Assembly: GCF_002099425.1 (NCBI RefSeq)
Contig: NW_018343979.1
Coordinates: forward strand, 1,723,501-1,787,500
Direction: 5' to 3'
DNA: 64,000 nt
From: Phascolarctos cinereus
Lineage: Eukaryota > Chordata > Mammalia > Diprotodontia > Phascolarctidae
This document shows positions 51,590 through 62,114 of this stretch, piece by piece. The position numbers were made by a program, and so were the translations under genes. Each line of letters opens with the position of its first letter. The stretch's first letter is position 1. The notes under the pieces are model-generated. The model was given only the letters and a program-made list of their open reading frames with translations. It made no database searches and was not told the DNA's origin.

Positions 51590-52965
51590 TAACTGACAGG
51601 GAGATTCCCATGATAATTAAGGAGATAGCAAGAGATCACTTAGCTGACCTTGATTAATTCAACTTGATTCAGATGAACCACATCCTTGGGCTCAGAAAAA
51701 ATTCAGATGTGGCTGCTGAGCCGCTGTTAGTAATATCGGAGAGGTCATGGAAAATGAGAGAGGTACCACAAAAATCCTGAAGGGCAAATATCATCCTGAT
51801 TAAAAACAAAAACAACAACAGCAACAGTAAAAGATAACAGAATCTGCAAACTACAGAGACTTGATGATTGCTTGACTTATATTGTTGGGAAAGTTCTAGA
51901 AAGGATTACTAAAGAAATGGTTTGCAAGCATCTAGAAATGGAAACAGTGATTACAAAGAATCAGCATCACTTCATCAATAGTAGATCAGGCAACTAAATG
52001 TCCTATTTTGAATAGGATTACTAACCTAGTGGATGATGGGAATGCTGTGGAAATAGTTTACCTAGATTTTAGCAAAGCTTTTGAAAAATTTCTTATAATA
52101 TTCCTCTGGATAAGATGGAGAGATGTGGACTAGAGAAAATATGATTGGATGGATTCTTAACTGGTTGAATTACTAGACTCAGAATAGTTGTTGATGTCAA
52201 TCTGACAAGAGGTTTCCAGTAGAGTACTCCAAGGATATATTTAAAAATAAACATGCTATTTAACATTTTTCTCAGTGATTTGGATCAAGGTATAAATAGT
52301 ATAATCATTCAATTTGAAAATGATAGTTAATAAACAGTGTGGCAGAAGCAAGACTCAAAAGAATCTTGACAAGTAAGAGCATTGGGCTGAATCTAATAAG
52401 ATGGAATTTAATAAGGATAAATATAAAGTTTTAACTTTCAATACAAAATCAACTTCACAAATATAATATAAGGGAAGAATGGTTAGATAGTAGTTGTCCT
52501 GGAAAAAAAAAACTGAGGGTTTTGTTTGTCGTTGTTCAGTTGTGTCCAACTCTGTGACCCGATGGGCCATACTGTCCGTGGTGTTTTGTTGGCAAAGATA
52601 CTAGAATGGTTTGCCATTTCTTTCTCCAGTGGATTTTAGTAGGGGTTTTAGGGGATTGCAAACTCAACATGTGAGCAGTGTGATGTCCTTCCCCCCAAGC
52701 TAATTTTATCTTTTGGGTCATTAGGAGGGACATAGCTTCTAGGAATAGAGAATTGACAACCTCATCATACTCTATCCTCATCAGGATTCATCTGGTGAAT
52801 TTTGTTCAGTTCTGGCCACCACATTTTAAAGAGGGCATTGGTAAACTGGAAAGCATTCAGTAGAGGGCAATAAGAATGGTGAAGGACCTTGAGTTCCTGA
52901 CATATGAGGATTACTTGAAGGAGTGGGTATGTTTAGAGAAGATTCAAGTGAGGCTCAAATAACAT
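51590..52965 (+). mobile_element. CR1/L3-clade LINE, reverse-transcriptase region relic
   Basis: Coding-strand remains of a CR1/L3 ORF2. 'gaaatagtttacctagattt' encodes EIVYLDF and continues SKAFEKF (RT motif A, normally LDFSKAFD). 'cagtgatttggatcaaggta' encodes the following SDLDQGI. 'ttcaatttgaaaatgatag' sits where the catalytic FADD box should be and now reads FEND. Further on 'gtgaattttgttcagttctg' and 'gccaccacattttaaa' match the C-terminal VQFWAPHFK motif. Many stops and shifts make it dead. An RTE-tail fragment splits it. Confidence 0.85.
52524..52639 (-). repeat. RTE-tailed SINE fragment inside the CR1/L3 relic
   Basis: 'gttgttcagttgtgtccaac', 'cgatgggccatactgtccgt', 'ttggcaaagatactagaatg' and 'tttctttctccagtggattt'. 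Flanks tgagggtttt (52514-52523) and taggggtttt (52640-52649) are a probable target-site duplication. The CORE part is absent. Confidence 0.75.
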
Positions 52966-53143
52966 AATGAATTTAAATGGCATTTTAAATCCTAAAGTGC
53001 CATACAAATACATTATTTTTTCAATGGAAAACATTTAAATATAGCATAACTACCTAACAGATTTTGTGGTTTATAAATGGTTGTGGGAAGAGTATACTAA
53101 ATTAAAAATATAGGACTACAGTGTTTTCCATTTCATCTTTTTT

Positions 53144-53300
53144 TCTTTTTTTCTTTCTTTTTTTTGTGAGGCAATGGGGGTTAAGTGACTTGCCCAGGGT
53201 CACACAGCTAGTAAGTGACACGTATCTGAGACTAGATTTGAACTCGGGTTCTTCTGAATCCAAGGCCAGAGCTCTATCCACTGTGTCACCTAGCTGCCCC
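53144..53300 (-). repeat. Poly-A SINE, minus strand, with target-site duplication
   Basis: Long T-rich left end, 'gaggcaatgggggttaagtg', 'acttgcccagggtcacacag', 'agatttgaactcgggttctt' and 'gtcacctagctgccccc'. Flanks catttcatcttttt (about 53129) and catttcattttttt (53301) match except one base. Confidence 0.85.
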
Positions 53301-53389
53301 CATTTCATTTTTTTACTGCTTTTTCATTATTTCATCTTTGTAGGTACTTTCCACTGAGGAAGTTCCCTCAACTGATACAGATTGTTTTC

Positions 53390-53545
53390 TCATTTATAAT
53401 TTATACTTTTAGAGAGTTTAAGCAATTTGCTTAGGATCATATGGAAATATGTCAACTTATAAAGATCAGATGTAGGATTCAAATCTGGGTCCATCCGACT
53501 GATTCCAAAGACAGCTTTCTATCCACTACACTATTCTGACTTTCA
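53390..53545 (-). repeat. MIR-type SINE, minus strand
   Basis: 'gagagtttaagcaatttgct', 'taggatcatatggaaatatg', 'ggattcaaatctgggtccat' and 'agctttctatccactacact'. Confidence 0.6.
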
Positions 53546-53619
53546 TTTCATTTGACATATTAATTTGAAAGGCCTGGCTTTCAATCTAGGAGATAATTCT
53601 GACTCTAACTCAGCACCTA

Positions 53620-53716
53620 TACACACATATTACACACATGTGATATATATGTTACATATGTAAGTGTGTATATATATATATGTATATGTATATATACATA
53701 CACTCACATACACTTC
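53620..53716. repeat. (TA)n/(TG)n-rich low-complexity tract
   Basis: Alternating ta, tg and ca dinucleotides around 'gtgtatatatatatatgtat'. Confidence 0.85.
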
Positions 53717-53795
53717 AGTTCAAATGAGTTTAAAGATTCAGAATCTAATTTCCCCTGCAAGAGGGCAGAACACATTAAGACTTTCACCAGAGACA

Positions 53796-53980
53796 CTGTG
53801 AAGTAACACAAAAAGCATTGGATTTGATGCCAAAAGACCTGAATTGGAATGTTGGTTTTATTACTATCAGTGAGTTGGAGCAAATAGATTCTCTGAGCCT
53901 CAGTTTCCTCATTTGCAAAGAGAAGAGGCCAGGTAGATGATCTCCATTAATTCCTTCCTACTCTAAATGATTCACAGAAG
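53796..53980 (+). repeat. MIR-type SINE
   Basis: 'gtaacacaaaaagcattgga', 'aaaagacctgaattggaatg', 'gagcctcagtttcctcattt' and 'agatgatctccattaattcc'. Confidence 0.7.
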
Positions 53981-55460
53981 AGAACAGGGTAATTGACCCA
54001 GATTACAATTGAGAGGGTCATGAAGAATTATTTTGAGATCAAGCTCAGCCTTGGCTCTCACTGATAATCAGCAAAGTTCTTTAGACACTGTTCATCTATT
54101 TGTGAAATAAAACAAGTTTGTGACTTATAGAACTAGATTCTGTACTCCCTTTGTATTTCAAAGTCACCTAACTCTGGATTTCCAATTGAAAAAAAAATCC
54201 TGTCAATTCATCTGAAAATTCAGGAATACCTTAGTTATCTGGAGATAACCTATACAGCAATATTGATTATCTGGAACATAGTCAATGGTCTAGAAGATAG
54301 AAAAAAAATTAAGGCCCTTTGATTACATCATGCTTCTGGAGCAAAATCCTCATAAACTTGTGGTTGAGGTCCTTAGAGCCTGTTTTCTCTTACTTGGTGA
54401 TGTAGCTTCCTAGCTCCCAGCAGATTAGAAAGTAAATTAGGAAGACAAACTAAGGGAATAGGTTAATAAAAACAGATATCCTCAGAGCTAATAGCTTGCT
54501 GTAAGGCAGAAAAACTATGAAAAACAAACACAAATACTTAAAAGCATACTAGTCTGCAACCATGTAATGCAAGGATAAATGGTTCTTGAGGAAATAACTA
54601 CATTTATAATACATACCATGATAATGAGTGGTCACAACAATTGCAGTCATCAACAAAGCTTAAAATATGTTGCATATAATCTGTTTGAAAGTGCATGGCA
54701 TCTTGTAGCACATTTTAGATAAGCTTCAGTCATCTGAAGAATTACCTTATGTGTAATACCTAATTCTGTTATGATGTCAGAGAAATTGAGTTACTTTACA
54801 TTTTTCTTTTAATTAAACCATATTTTTAGTGAACAAGGGATATTACAAATTATTAGCCAAACATTAAAATAGATTTGCTTTGTCATTATAAATTCAGGAT
54901 TTGGAGTGATTTTTCTTCAGTTGCACATAGTTAAGAAGAAATGATTTAATGTAAATCAAATGACAAAAGCATAAACAAAAAATAAACAAAAAAGATTTAA
55001 TGTTTATAATTTTATAATGTAATATATAATTTATGTTATATTACTATGTTGGATATAATATGAATAATATATGATATATTATAATAATATAATTTTATAA
55101 TAAATCACTGGCCAAATAATGACATGATTTTTTTTGGTGTAGTTTTTCTTTGCAAAAAATGCAAACATTAGATATGTAATAGCTTATTCCGCAAAATATA
55201 ATGAGGATAAATAAAACTACATCTAAATATATTAAGCTAACCCAATGTATGTTAGACTTAATTTATTACATAACTGAGATTAAATTTGGGAAATTCAATC
55301 ACATAGTTGAGGTTTATCAAATCTATTTTAAAAGGTACTTTAAATGGCCAATGTAATAAAATTTATGGATATTAGACCATTTACATTAAAGACAAAATGT
55401 ATCAAATACTTACATATTCAATTAGTAAGACACATGTTGGAGCTACTTAAAAGCAATAGA
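53981..55460. other. Unassigned, AT-rich
   Basis: About 1.5 kb. The segment 54990-55130 is almost pure A/T. No gene or repeat recognised, and nothing resembling the U3 of the retroviral fossil that follows. Confidence 0.5.
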
Positions 55461-55473
55461 AAAACACTTTTAA

Positions 55474-57826
55474 GGCTCAGATTCTTAAGATCTGGCCTGT
55501 TTGCATACAAATACTTAGATTCCTTAAGTGACTGACCAATATAGCAGATTTTCTAATAAACTTTTTCTTTGGCTAAAACAAGGCTTGGGTTGAATTCATT
55601 CGGGCAGGACTCACATCATGATTTTGGGGTACCAGCACTCCTAAACCTCTAAACCTCAACATTTTGGTGTCCTGTACAGGGAAGCTGCCTGACCCCAAGT
55701 TCTTCTCCAGCCAAGACTGGAAAGTATATAAGCCTTCTTCCCTCTCTTTTACCCTGCAGTTGGGGTTGATTTCCGAGAACCCAGGAAGGCTTGGAGGTGC
55801 TTTTCCAGCAGACATTAGGAGGCTGTCTTGCACTCAGCCTGATGCCATTAGGCTTTCGGTCCACTGGTTCTGGTCGAGGCCATGGACCTGGGTACACCTT
55901 CCACAGCATAGATGACAAGGATGGATGCCCTATCCAGAAGGGTATGCCTATTTCTGTCAATTCTCTTGGTGCCAGGAAATTGGGAAAACTGCAGGTGCTT
56001 TTTGGTTCCCTAAGGCTTATTTACTCCCTTCCCTCTACACCCCTGAATCCTCCTTTATGGAGATTACAAGGAAAAGTTAGAACAGCAAAAAACATCTTAG
56101 CAGATTCTGGAGGTTTTGTGATTGATCATTAAGGGGTTTTGAAACACCTCTTTACAACCCTGGTCACTCCGTTCTTCCCTCCCTTCTGTTGAGTCAAGAG
56201 AGTATCTGTTAATCCATCTCATAGGAGAAGGGAGTTTCACCCTCCCCCCACCTCTAAATTTACCCTCCCCCACTGGGAGAAAGGAAGAAGGGGTAGCAGC
56301 TATAGCGTGGGCCCCACCAGCAATGGCCTTGGGCCTTAGTGCAACTTTTGCCTGGAACCCAGGCTTGGTACATCCTGTTCAGTCTCTGAACTTGGGTAAG
56401 CCTGCTCTTTTAAAGTTGTAGTTTTAACTGTTAATGATGAGAAGTATGAGATGTTGATTCTCCATGTAAAGTAATTTGGAAATTCATGTAACAAAACTGA
56501 AGTCACCTGATTGGTAATGGATTTTTTTCAAGTTTCAAATTGGTAAACTTTTTTGTATCAGTTATGTCAAGCAATTTTTCATAATTTGGTTATAGCTAAA
56601 ACAATTTGGGTATTGTTGATTATTGTTTTAATGTGTCAATTTGCCAAAAACCTTGTTTGGGTTATGGATTTCTGAGAATTTGCAAGTGTATAGAAATAAT
56701 ATCTAACAATTGGCTTTGTACACCAGGATAAGTTAAAATTTGAGATGTAAATCCTGGAAAAGTTTTCCTAAGCTGGAATTAGTGAAACTTGCTGTTTGAG
56801 GTAAAAGCTCATGGGACCATAATTGGTTTTATTTTGAGTTGTTTGATGTATCATAATCCATCCATAATCGATAGTCAATAATCCACCATTGAAAGAAATA
56901 CCACACAGTGCTCAGAGAGAAGGTGATACAGGTGGGAAGTCTGCATTGGGAAAAACTTAGAGGACAGTTTTAGTCTGAGATGGGATTGTCCTGGCTCAGT
57001 TTCTCCACTGTGCTCCTTTGAAAAAGTATGTAACCAACCTGGCTATTCCTGAGACTGGCTGAGATGGATTTAATACTGCGTGGTTGGAAAACTGTGAATT
57101 ATCTGAATCCAAACAGCTAAGGATGTTTTATCCTAAAATATTTGGGCCCTAAATCTAGTCCCTACTTTATCCTTTTATAACAAATTTCTATAATCAGAGC
57201 AAGTGTTCAGTAAAAGATCAATGCAAGTTTGTGAGATCTTGGTGTTTTGACCTGAATGTGTAGTCATTCAATACCCCCAAACAACTGAAATTGAATAAGA
57301 AACATCTTCACTTTGTTTGGGAAGGAGAATTTCAGTGATAATTGAAGTGAAAGTCAGTCTCTGGCAAATTCATTTGTGTAACTATTGAACCAGGGGTAGA
57401 AAACTTCTACCTGCAGAAGTGTTACTTAAGGGGCAGTGAGGTGGCACAGTGGATAGAACACCAGGCCTGGAATCAGGAGGACTTGAGTTCAAATCTGGCC
57501 TCAGACACTTGACACTTACTAGCTGTGTGACCCTGGGCAAGTCACTTAACTCCAACTGCCAAAAAAAAAAGAGTTACTTAAACTCTTATATCTTATTCCC
57601 ATCCAGATCCTCCTTAGACTCCTCCTCCAGTCACCCCAGGCTACGTGGCCACTCTTGGATCCTTCCCACAGTCTTTCTGTATATAAGATTCATCTTGTCT
57701 CCATTAAGATGCTCAGATTCTTAAGATCTGGCCTGCTTGCATTAGTAACACAAATGCTTAGATTCCTTAAGACTCTGACCAATATGGCAGATGTTCTAAT
57801 AAACCTTGACTTTGGCTGAAAAAAAA
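55474..57826 (+). mobile_element. Retrovirus-like fossil with R-to-R plus A-tail structure
   Basis: A block of about 100 bases starting 'gctcagattcttaagatctg' and ending at a poly(A) signal occurs at 55475-55577 and 57711-57818. Upstream of the second copy are U3-like sequence and a TATA box ('tatataa', 57680) 31 bases before the block; upstream of the first there is none. So the element begins at R, continues through U5 and a leader, and ends U3-R followed by an A-run (57819-57826). Degenerate flanks aaaacacttttaa (55461-55473) and aaaccacgtttaa (57824-57836) agree at 11 of 13. This looks like retroviral RNA inserted by LINE machinery. It is broken: the interior is only about 2 kb and no gag, pol or env is recognisable. 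Family uncertain (possibly class I); moderately old. Confidence 0.65.
57430..57572 (+). repeat. Poly-A SINE inside the retrovirus-like fossil
   Basis: 'ggggcagtgaggtggcacag', 'ctggaatcaggaggacttga', 'cagacacttgacacttacta', 'gtgaccctgggcaagtcact' and an A-tail. The duplication gttacttaa lies at 57421-57429 and 57573-57581, so the SINE is younger than the fossil. Confidence 0.9.
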
Positions 57827-57836
57827 CCACGTTTAA

Positions 57837-58194
57837 TAAAAGTAAAAGAAATATTAATCCCCCAAACCCACCCCAGTTGTATTCTAGTACCTTATGGAGC
57901 AGAAAGGATTTGAGAATGGTCTTTTGATTGAGGGTCAACCCAGCAAGTTGCATCACTAAGCAGACTTCAAGATGATAACAGTTTTTAGTCATAGCAGAGC
58001 TCATGAAGACAATTTATTAAATCTTAGGGGGCTTAAATTTGCATTAGGGAAGGAAATTCCTGAATTAAAGAAATCTCAGATTCTTGAAGCACTGACACAA
58101 ATAAAAAGACTAAACAATTAGAAAGGATCTCCAATGACCATGGCTGTTTTAAAACAATATAATAATCAATATAATGTGATGCCAACTACATAAC
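57837..58194. other. Unassigned
   Basis: No recognised element. A 104-codon minus frame spans this and the end of the fossil and is not a credible gene. Confidence 0.45.
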
Positions 58195-59500
58195 CAGTGA
58201 CCTATTTTATTGAACTAAAGTGATTATAAAATTAAATGGAAAAACAAAGTGATAAGACTATCAAGGGGAATTATGGAGGGGGGGTGAGGAGGAACAAATT
58301 CCCATTGCCAGAGAGCCAATTATATTATAAAATGATAATAATAAAAACCCACTACTACCACATTTTAAAAACCAGTAATTCAGAATATGAATCAAGAACA
58401 ATTTGGGAAATTTATTCAATAAAAATTTTGGCAAAGATGTATAGCAATATTGTATAAAATGGGAATAGGTCTTGATCTCAGACTATGTATTAAAATAAAT
58501 TTCAAATAAGTAATTTACCTAAATGCATAAAAAAGAAAATAGAATATGTTTATTATAACATGAGTTGTAATAGGATCAATAATCTTGCCTATTTAATAAA
58601 TAGAAGTGATTAGAGAAAATATAAATAAAACTGAATAAAAATAAAGAGTTTTGAACAATAGAAAATGATGCATTCAGAACTAAAAGGAAAGAAAGAAATT
58701 GGGAAAAATCCTTCCTGTGAATATTTTTGATAAAACTTTGACGTAAAAAATCCATAAGGAAATAACACAAAATGAAAATTAAGGACCCTTTTCCCCCATT
58801 GGATAGGTCCTGAAAAGAAATGGACAGTTCTTGAAAGAAGAAACCCAAAATGTAATAATCAAATAAAAAAAGTTCAAAATCTCCTACAGTCCGAAAATTG
58901 AAAAATAAACTAACTTCTCCATTTTACGTGCCTCAAATTAGTGATGGGAGTTTTTAAAAAATAAAATTAATATTGGCTGAACTATGGAAAAAATGTGCTA
59001 TGATTATTCTTCTAGTGGAGCTGTGAATTGGTGTCATCTTTTCTAGAAGGCAACCTAGCATAATAAGATGAACTATAAAGTGGTTTATCTTCTTTAACCC
59101 AATGATCTCACTATGGGTACTATTCTCTATGGGTGTTTTTGAAAGGAATACATTGCAAAAAAGATTTTCAGCATCAGTATTCATAATAGCAAAAAGCTGA
59201 AGTGAACTCATGTAGCCAACAATTTCTGGAATAGCTCTATAAATTGTGGATTATGTGCATGATGGAATGTTAAAACATATGAATTGAGAAATACGAAGAA
59301 TATAAAATATGGAATGCTAAATGAAGTGATGGTGAAGATAATAGAATCAGACCAACATAATGCACTCTGACTATAAATATGTAGAAATAAATAAAAGTAG
59401 AAAAGTTCATATGAATAAATAAAAGTAGAAAAAGTTGGTGTTGAGATCAGCTTTCTATTGACTATGGAAAACAAACTTTAAATTAGGGAGTTTGAGATTC
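58195..59500 (+). mobile_element. L1 ORF2 C-terminus and 3' end, decayed
   Basis: Plus-strand L1: a short frame with ESQLYYKMIIIKTHYY (compare DLKLYYKAAITKTAWYW in the L1 at 35733), then 'gatgaactataaagtggttt', 'aacccaatgatctcactatg', 'cagtattcataatagcaaaa', 'attgtggattatgtgcatga' and 'gaattgagaaatacgaagaa'. Frames are short and interrupted. It belongs to a different L1 subfamily from the one at 34520. Confidence 0.7.
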
Positions 59501-60055
59501 CAGGGATAGTAATTTAATTTTTTTTCTTTATTCCAATGTTTGTCTTCATTGATGACTAGTGTTTAAAATATGGATAGGGGCAGGATCTGTAGACTTATTT
59601 GAAATACATCCCTAAAGTTGGAATTTTCAAATGTTTTTATGCTAATCTTTCTACTTCGATTATTTTTAAAGAAATGAAAGCTTAGAAAAGGAAGATAAAA
59701 TTATTATCTTTAAAATATGTTTTAAAATAATTGCCCTCAATTATTACTCTAATTCCCTTCTCAAATAAATAATTTCCTGTTTCCTAGAATAAGCATATGA
59801 AAAACTCATTTTGTTATAAACATTTATAAATCCACAAAATTTATGAATTAGTAATCCAACCCAAAGCACAAAGTTCATTTAGTCCATTCATCCGGGATTT
59901 CCTATATTTTGGAAAGTATTTTCCTATAATTTACAATGTGAAGTCTCCTGTGAGCTATTCTTTGTTCAACTATATGCAATTTTTATTTAAGTTGTTTAAG
60001 AATTGTCAAAAAAAATTATTCCTCATGTATGATGAGGACCTGGAATTATAGAATA
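59501..60055. other. Unassigned, AT-rich
   Basis: Probably partly L1 3' untranslated sequence at its left edge. Otherwise nothing recognised. Confidence 0.45.
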
Positions 60056-60135
60056 ATTCATAGGATCATAGAACTGAAAGCTAGAAGGGACCGTGTCAGA
60101 CATCAAGTCTGACTCCTTCTTTTTTAGTAGGGGTC
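60056..60135 (-). repeat. CR1/L3-like tail or SINE scrap
   Basis: 'cataggatcatagaactgaa', 'agctagaagggaccgtgtca' and 'gacatcaagtctgactcctt' match the antisense CR1/L3-type ending. Confidence 0.55.
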
Positions 60136-60223
60136 AAGGATTTACCCTTGTATAGCCCAATCACACTACATTATAATGCTTAATAAAACATTATTAAAAA
60201 CTTTAATAAATGTTAATTGAAAA

Positions 60224-60445
60224 AAAAAACCTGGAAAGACATGAACTGATGCTGAGTGAAGTGAGCAGAACCAGGAGAACGTTGTACACAGTAACAGCAA
60301 CATTGTATGATGGTTAACTTTGATAGGCTTAACTCTTTTCAGAAATGCAAGTATCTAAGATAACTCCAAAAGACTCATGGTGATAATGCTATCTACATCC
60401 AGGAAAAGAACTATGGAATCTGAAATGAAATTGAAGCATACTTTT

Positions 60446-60518
<73 letters not shown>

Positions 60519-60733
60519 GTTTCTTCTTTATCATGGTTCCTCCCATTGGGTTCTAATTCCTCTTTACAACATGACTAATGTGAAAATATATTTAATATGA
60601 ATGTATATGTAGAGCCCATATAAGATTGCATGCCATCTTGGGGAAGGAGGAGGAGAGAGAGGGGGAGAAAATTTAGACCTCAAAATTTCATGGAAATGAA
60701 TGTTGAAAACCAAAAATAAAGACAAAAAAAAAA
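60224..60733 (+). mobile_element. L1 3' end with A-tail
   Basis: ORF2 end ('acatgaactgatgctgagtg', 'aagtgagcagaaccaggaga', 'gttgtacacagtaacagcaa') and 3' untranslated region ('ctacatccaggaaaagaact', 'acatgactaatgtgaaaata', 'gcatgccatcttggggaagg', 'ttgaaaaccaaaaataaaga'), then a 12-A tail. Same subfamily group as the copy at 34520, which holds the same blocks on the minus strand. Confidence 0.85.
60449..60512. repeat. (TC)n microsatellite within the L1 3' untranslated region
   Basis: About 31 tc units followed by a T-run. It expands the position between the 'gaagcatactttt' and 'tttcttctttatcatggtt' L1 blocks. Confidence 0.95.
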
Positions 60734-60819
60734 AATGAATGAAGTTGAAGCAGCTGGTGTGAATGTTGGCTCTGTTACTTATCTAGACTGTCCCCTTGAA
60801 CAGATAAAAGTCACATAAC

Positions 60820-61019
60820 TTGGCTCAGTGGATGAAGTGCTGGGCCTGGAGTCAGAAAGACCTGAGTTCAAATCCAGCCTCAGACACTCACCAGCTATGT
60901 GACCTTGGGCAGGTCAAATCCCCTGGAGAATGAAATGTCAAATTACTCCAGCATCTAACAAGAAAACTCCAGGCAGGATCAAGAAGAGTTGAACATGACT
61001 GAACAACAACAAAAACATA
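60820..61019 (+). repeat. RTE-tailed CORE-SINE, plus strand
   Basis: 'cttggctcagtggatgaagt', 'gctgggcctggagtcagaaa', 'gagttcaaatccagcctcag', 'ggagaatgaaatgtcaaatt', 'gaaaactccaggcaggatca' and 'tgaacatgactgaacaacaa'. It is the only RTE-tailed copy on the plus strand. Confidence 0.85.
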
Positions 61020-61039
61020 TCTGAGTTTCTTCAAAAAAA

Positions 61040-61222
61040 TTAGAGGTGGACAGGACCCATCTGGCCCAACCCTCCTATTTTATAGATGAAGAAACAGTCT
61101 CAGAGAAGTTACATAACTTAGCTAAGGTCATACAGCTAAGTAAATGGCAGAGTTAAGATTCAAACCCAGGACATCTGACTCCAAACCCGATTCTCTTTCC
61201 ATTACTAAACTATTCTATTTCC
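61040..61222 (-). repeat. MIR-type SINE, minus strand
   Basis: 'attagaggtggacaggaccc', 'ttttatagatgaagaaacag', 'gctaaggtcatacagctaag' and 'agattcaaacccaggacatc'. Confidence 0.7.
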
Positions 61223-61450
61223 CTGATTTATCTTGAAATGGAAGGGGCTTGGACTAGATGACTACTAAGGTACTTTCTAGCTCTAGAACCTATGAATGAA
61301 CTGTTAACAACTGTTTTTATTATTGTGAAAGGGAGGGGGAGTTATCCTACAAAGCCCCTACTTGGTACTTTGATCAAGTTGTACATGTGGAGTGAACAAG
61401 TGAGTAGATGAAATAAGATTCAAAATAACTCGTTAAAAAAAGGGTGTTTT

Positions 61451-61650
61451 AGGGGCAGCTAGGTGGTGCAGTGGATAGAGCACCAGCTCTGGGGTCAGGA
61501 GGACCTGAGTTCAAATCTGACCTCAGAAACATAAAACTCACTGTGTAACTCTGGGCAAGTAACTCAACCCCCAATTGCCTTACCAAAAACAAAAAAAAAA
61601 AAGAAAAAGAAAAGAAAAAGAAAAAGAAAAAGAAAAAGAAAAAAATGGAC
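61451..61650 (+). repeat. Poly-A SINE with an expanded (GAAAAA)n tail
   Basis: 'ggggcagctaggtggtgcag', 'tggatagagcaccagctctg', 'gagttcaaatctgacctcag' and 'cccccaattgccttaccaaa'. The A-tail has become about eight gaaaaa units. Flanks aaaaaaagggtgtttta (61435-61451) and aaaaaaatggacattttta (from 61639) resemble a diverged target-site duplication. Confidence 0.85.
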
Positions 61651-61656
61651 ATTTTT

Positions 61657-62010
61657 AAAAGGAAAAGAATTCAAAATATTCCCAGCATTAGTATTCATAA
61701 TAGGAAAAAGCTGAAATTAATTCATATAGCCATCAGTATCTATATTGCTCAATAAATTGTGGATTATATACATAAAGAAATATTATTAAAACATAAGAAT
61801 TGAGAAATATGAAGAGTACAAATATATAGGATATTAAATTACATAATAGAGAAATAGTCAGACCAATATAATACACTTTAACTATAAATGTGCAGAAATA
61901 AATAAAAGAAGAAAAAATTCAGAAGCGGACATGAAACAAACAAAAAAAACCCCTTAAAACATTTTAGTTATATTAGTGGTGGGGATAGGAAATGAATGTG
62001 TGATTTCACT
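61657..62010 (+). mobile_element. L1 3' fragment, same subfamily as 59160-59420
   Basis: 'cagcattagtattcataata', 'gtggattatatacataaaga', 'acataagaattgagaaatat', 'aatagtcagaccaatataat' and 'taaatgtgcagaaataaata' align block by block with the L1 at 59170-59410. Confidence 0.7.
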
Positions 62011-62114
62011 GGTAAATTAAACTCCCAATTGAAGAAAGATGCAATAAATCTAAAAAGATGTAAAAAATACTTATTGTTTTATTTTTACATTACATTAAAT
62101 GCAAAATATTTTGA

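Larger units (their letters stand above)
60745..61300 (+). repeat. MIR SINE carrying two inserted SINEs
   Basis: MIR parts at 60745-60818 ('ggtgtgaatgttggctctgt', 'acagataaaagtcacataac'), 61019-61040 ('atatctgagtttcttcaaa') and 61223-61300 ('gggcttggactagatgacta', 'ctttctagctctagaaccta') are collinear, interrupted at 60820-61019 and 61040-61222. Confidence 0.6.

Noticed and set aside
53102-53357. Open frames on both strands around 53.2 kb
   Set aside because: They are translations of a poly-A SINE in both directions.
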